Shown here: positions 62,070 through 64,000 of the stretch, piece by piece
Layout of the letters: each line of letters begins with the position of its first letter
Numbering within the stretch: the first letter of the stretch is position 1
NCBI GenBank assembly: GCA_025055285.1
Contig: JANWXM010000009.1
Coordinates: forward strand, 1-64,000
Origin: Saprospiraceae bacterium
GTDB taxonomy: Bacteria; Bacteroidota; Bacteroidia; Chitinophagales; Saprospiraceae
DNA: 64,000 nt
Direction of reading: 5' to 3'
Program-made: the position numbers and the translations under genes
Notes under the pieces: model-generated
What the model was told of the DNA's origin: nothing
Database searches by the model: none
What the model saw: the letters and a program-made list of their open reading frames with translations, nothing else

Positions 62070-64000
62070 ATGTATCGTGAGTTTAAACAACTACACCTTC
62101 CAACCTTCGAGGAAGATATCTTACAGTTTTGGATGTCTGAGCGGATCTTTAAGCGCTCAGTAGAACAGCGGCCGGTAGATCGTTCATTCGTATTTTACGA
62201 AGGTCCGCCTTCGGCAAATGGACTGCCTGGCATTCATCACGTCATTTCTCGCACCATCAAGGACTTGTTTTGCCGATACCAGACGCTAAAAGGCTATCGC
62301 GTAGAGCGCAAAGCGGGCTGGGACACGCATGGCCTGCCTATAGAACTGCAAGTAGAAAAAGAACTTGGCATCACCAAAGAAGATATCGGCCGAAAGATCA
62401 GCATAGAAGCTTACAACAAAGCATGCCGCGCTGCTGTAATGCGCTTCAAAAATCACTGGGACGCGCTCACGCAGCGTATGGGCTATTGGGTGGATTTGGA
62501 GCATCCGTACATCACTTTCGACAACGCTTATATCGAGTCAATATGGTGGCTGCTTAAGCAGATCTACCTCAAACGCACGCCTAAAGGCGAGCCCTTGCTG
62601 TACAAAGGCTTCACGATTCAGCCTTTTAGCCCGGCAGCGGGCACGGGTCTGTCGAGCCACGAGCTAAACATGCCAGGTACATACCAGGAGGTTACTGATA
62701 TTTCTGTAGTGGCTATGTTCCGCGTGCGGCGCGATCCAGCCTCTGAGTTTCTCTTTGATAGTGCCGAAGAAGATGTGCGCATTTTGGCTTGGACAACGAC
62801 ACCTTGGACACTACCTAGCAACGTTGCTCTCACTGTTGGTCCCGAGATTACCTACGTCAAAGTGAAGACGCTCAATCCATATACAGGCCAGCCTGTTAGT
62901 GTGGTGCTGGCAGAAGAACGCCTCTTGGCTTACTTTTCCATGGAAGACGAAGGGCTGCCTTTTGAGAACTTTCAGCTTGGCGGCAAAAAATTACCCTGGA
63001 AGAGAGCTGCCGGGCCATTCGTGGGTCAGCAATTGGTGGGCATTCGCTACGAGCAGCTGCTGCCCACGCCTGCAGCTAATACGCCCGAGTTGGAGGCACG
63101 CGCTTTTCGCGTCATCAGCGGCGATTGGGTTACTACAGAGGACGGTACAGGCATCGTGCACACTGCGCCTTACTTTGGTGCTGACGACTTCCGCGCCTGT
63201 AAAGAGGCCGGTGTGCCCTTCATAGGCCTGCCTAATCCACTTAATCCCGACCTACCCTTGCCATTAGTGAATCGCCAGGGCAAATTCGTAGAAGAAGTGC
63301 CTGAGTTCGGCGGCCGTTACGTTAAAGCTGAGTACTATTCCAAAGAAGAGCAACAAAATCCAGAATTCAAGCCGACCGACCTGCTCATTGCTCTACGCCT
63401 CAAAGCTGATGGCAAGGCGTTTCGCATTGAAAAATATCGCCACTCTTATCCGCACTGTTGGCGCACCTCGAAGCCAGTGCTCTATTATCCGCTAGACTCC
63501 TGGTTCATCCGCGCTTCCGCCCTTAAAGAACGCATGGCCGAACTCAACCGCACCATCCGCTGGAAGCCCGAGAGCACTGGTACGGGTCGTTTTGGCCAAT
63601 GGTTGGAAAATCTTCAAGACTGGAACCTCTCGCGCTCGCGCTTCTGGGGCACGCCCTTGCCTATCTGGCGTACGGAAGACGGAAAAGAAGAAATTTGTAT
63701 CGGCTCTGTGGCCGAGCTCCAGGCCGAGATTCAAAAAGCCAACCAGGCATTGGGTCTACATCAACAACTACCTGAAGACCTCCACCGCCCTTATATTGAT
63801 GAAATCGTGCTCGTGTCGCCCTCGGGCCGACCCATGCGCCGCGAGCCCGACCTAATAGATGTGTGGTTCGACAGCGGTGCTATGCCCTATGCTCAATGGC
63901 ATTATCCTTTTGAAAACCAGGAGGTTTTTCAACGCAACTTCCCTGCCGACTTCATTGCAGAAGGCGTAGACCAAACCCGTGGGTGGTTCTACACCCTGCA
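62070..64000 (+). CDS. ileS: Isoleucyl-tRNA synthetase, N-terminal part, cut by window edge
   Basis: The gene runs off the right edge; 643 codons are visible. The enzyme charges tRNA-Ile. Residues about 40-70 hold YEGPPSANGLPGIHHV, whose GIHH is the HIGH-type ATP motif. YRVERKAGWDTHGLPIELQV is the next conserved block. WTTTPWTLPSN and DGTGIVHTAPYFGADD belong to the CP1 editing domain that hydrolyses Val-tRNA-Ile. The visible end, DQTRGWFYTL, lies just before the missing KMSKS region. The start ATG at 62070 (MYREFKQLHLPTFEEDILQF) matches the N-terminus of bacterial IleS. Confidence 0.94.
   Translation, partial: MYREFKQLHLPTFEEDILQFWMSERIFKRSVEQRPVDRSFVFYEGPPSANGLPGIHHVISRTIKDLFCRYQTLKGYRVERKAGWDTHGLPIELQVEKELGITKEDIGRKISIEAYNKACRAAVMRFKNHWDALTQRMGYWVDLEHPYITFDNAYIESIWWLLKQIYLKRTPKGEPLLYKGFTIQPFSPAAGTGLSSHELNMPGTYQEVTDISVVAMFRVRRDPASEFLFDSAEEDVRILAWTTTPWTLPSNVALTVGPEITYVKVKTLNPYTGQPVSVVLAEERLLAYFSMEDEGLPFENFQLGGKKLPWKRAAGPFVGQQLVGIRYEQLLPTPAANTPELEARAFRVISGDWVTTEDGTGIVHTAPYFGADDFRACKEAGVPFIGLPNPLNPDLPLPLVNRQGKFVEEVPEFGGRYVKAEYYSKEEQQNPEFKPTDLLIALRLKADGKAFRIEKYRHSYPHCWRTSKPVLYYPLDSWFIRASALKERMAELNRTIRWKPESTGTGRFGQWLENLQDWNLSRSRFWGTPLPIWRTEDGKEEICIGSVAELQAEIQKANQALGLHQQLPEDLHRPYIDEIVLVSPSGRPMRREPDLIDVWFDSGAMPYAQWHYPFENQEVFQRNFPADFIAEGVDQTRGWFYTL

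Noticed and set aside
1-64000. CRISPR arrays, rRNA and tRNA genes
   Set aside because: No regularly spaced repeats, no rRNA-like sequence and no tRNA T-loop pattern were found when reading the intergenic regions; a covariance-model scan would be needed to exclude tRNAs fully.

Overview
The window looks like a chromosomal segment of a member of the phylum Bacteroidota; I cannot place it below that rank. The evidence is a type IX secretion (T9SS) C-terminal sorting domain, a SusC-type TonB receptor with a carboxypeptidase-regulatory-like N-terminus, a GH97 glycosidase, and DUF4105, DUF5916, DUF1800/DUF1501 and DUF3467 proteins. The Lgt has a large insertion, an ECF sigma factor sits next to a membrane-anchor/beta-barrel protein, Shine-Dalgarno sequences are mostly absent, and some upstream regions carry the Bacteroidota promoter element TAnnTTTG. 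There are no rRNA or tRNA genes and no CRISPR array.

Region 1 (1-6860) is accessory DNA. It holds the N-terminal part of an IS1595/ISXO2-type transposase running off the left edge, then an AT-rich cassette of three lipoprotein genes bounded by a 14-bp direct repeat (496-509 and 2629-2642). Next come a Cys-rich lipoprotein paired with a large T9SS-exported protein, and a 5'-truncated tyrosine recombinase. Region 2 (6864-13100) has lgt, a membrane protein, scpA, a shortened protein resembling nicotinate phosphoribosyltransferase, an outer-membrane protein and a cyclase-family hydrolase. Region 3 (13800-24560) has the DUF1800-DUF1501 pair, an MBL/beta-CASP nuclease, DUF3467, an ATP-grasp-like protein, an ECF sigma factor with its membrane partner, and acs.

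Region 4 (24700-41360) is mutS, a large TPR/PD40/SPOR envelope protein, a DUF4105 protein beside two tandem glucosaminidase-LysM paralogues, a DUF5916 protein, a cryptochrome-DASH, and a lipoprotein-sugar transferase pair. Region 5 (41430-51015) is nutrient uptake and surface metabolism: the TonB receptor, a beta-barrel protein, a PAP2/haloperoxidase-like lipoprotein, GH97 and psuG. Region 6 (51005-64000) has ccmF-ccmE, a CapA-like protein, fbp, mlaF and mlaE in convergent orientation, nfeD with an SPFH gene, a 1.3-kb gap holding a decayed AAA-ATPase-like gene, and the 5' part of ileS.

The least explained signal is a dispersed intergenic repeat of about 125 bp with a hairpin core. There are two copies at 22125-22455, one at 44154-44282 and a possible degenerate one at 13588-13634. 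All are in the same orientation, all lie in long intergenic regions between divergent genes, and the hairpin arms differ between copies while pairing is kept. Other points of note are the NAPRTase-like protein without a recognisable catalytic centre, the CxxxY-type CcmE, the PAP2-family protein with a decayed internal duplicate, and the direct-repeat-bounded lipoprotein cassette.
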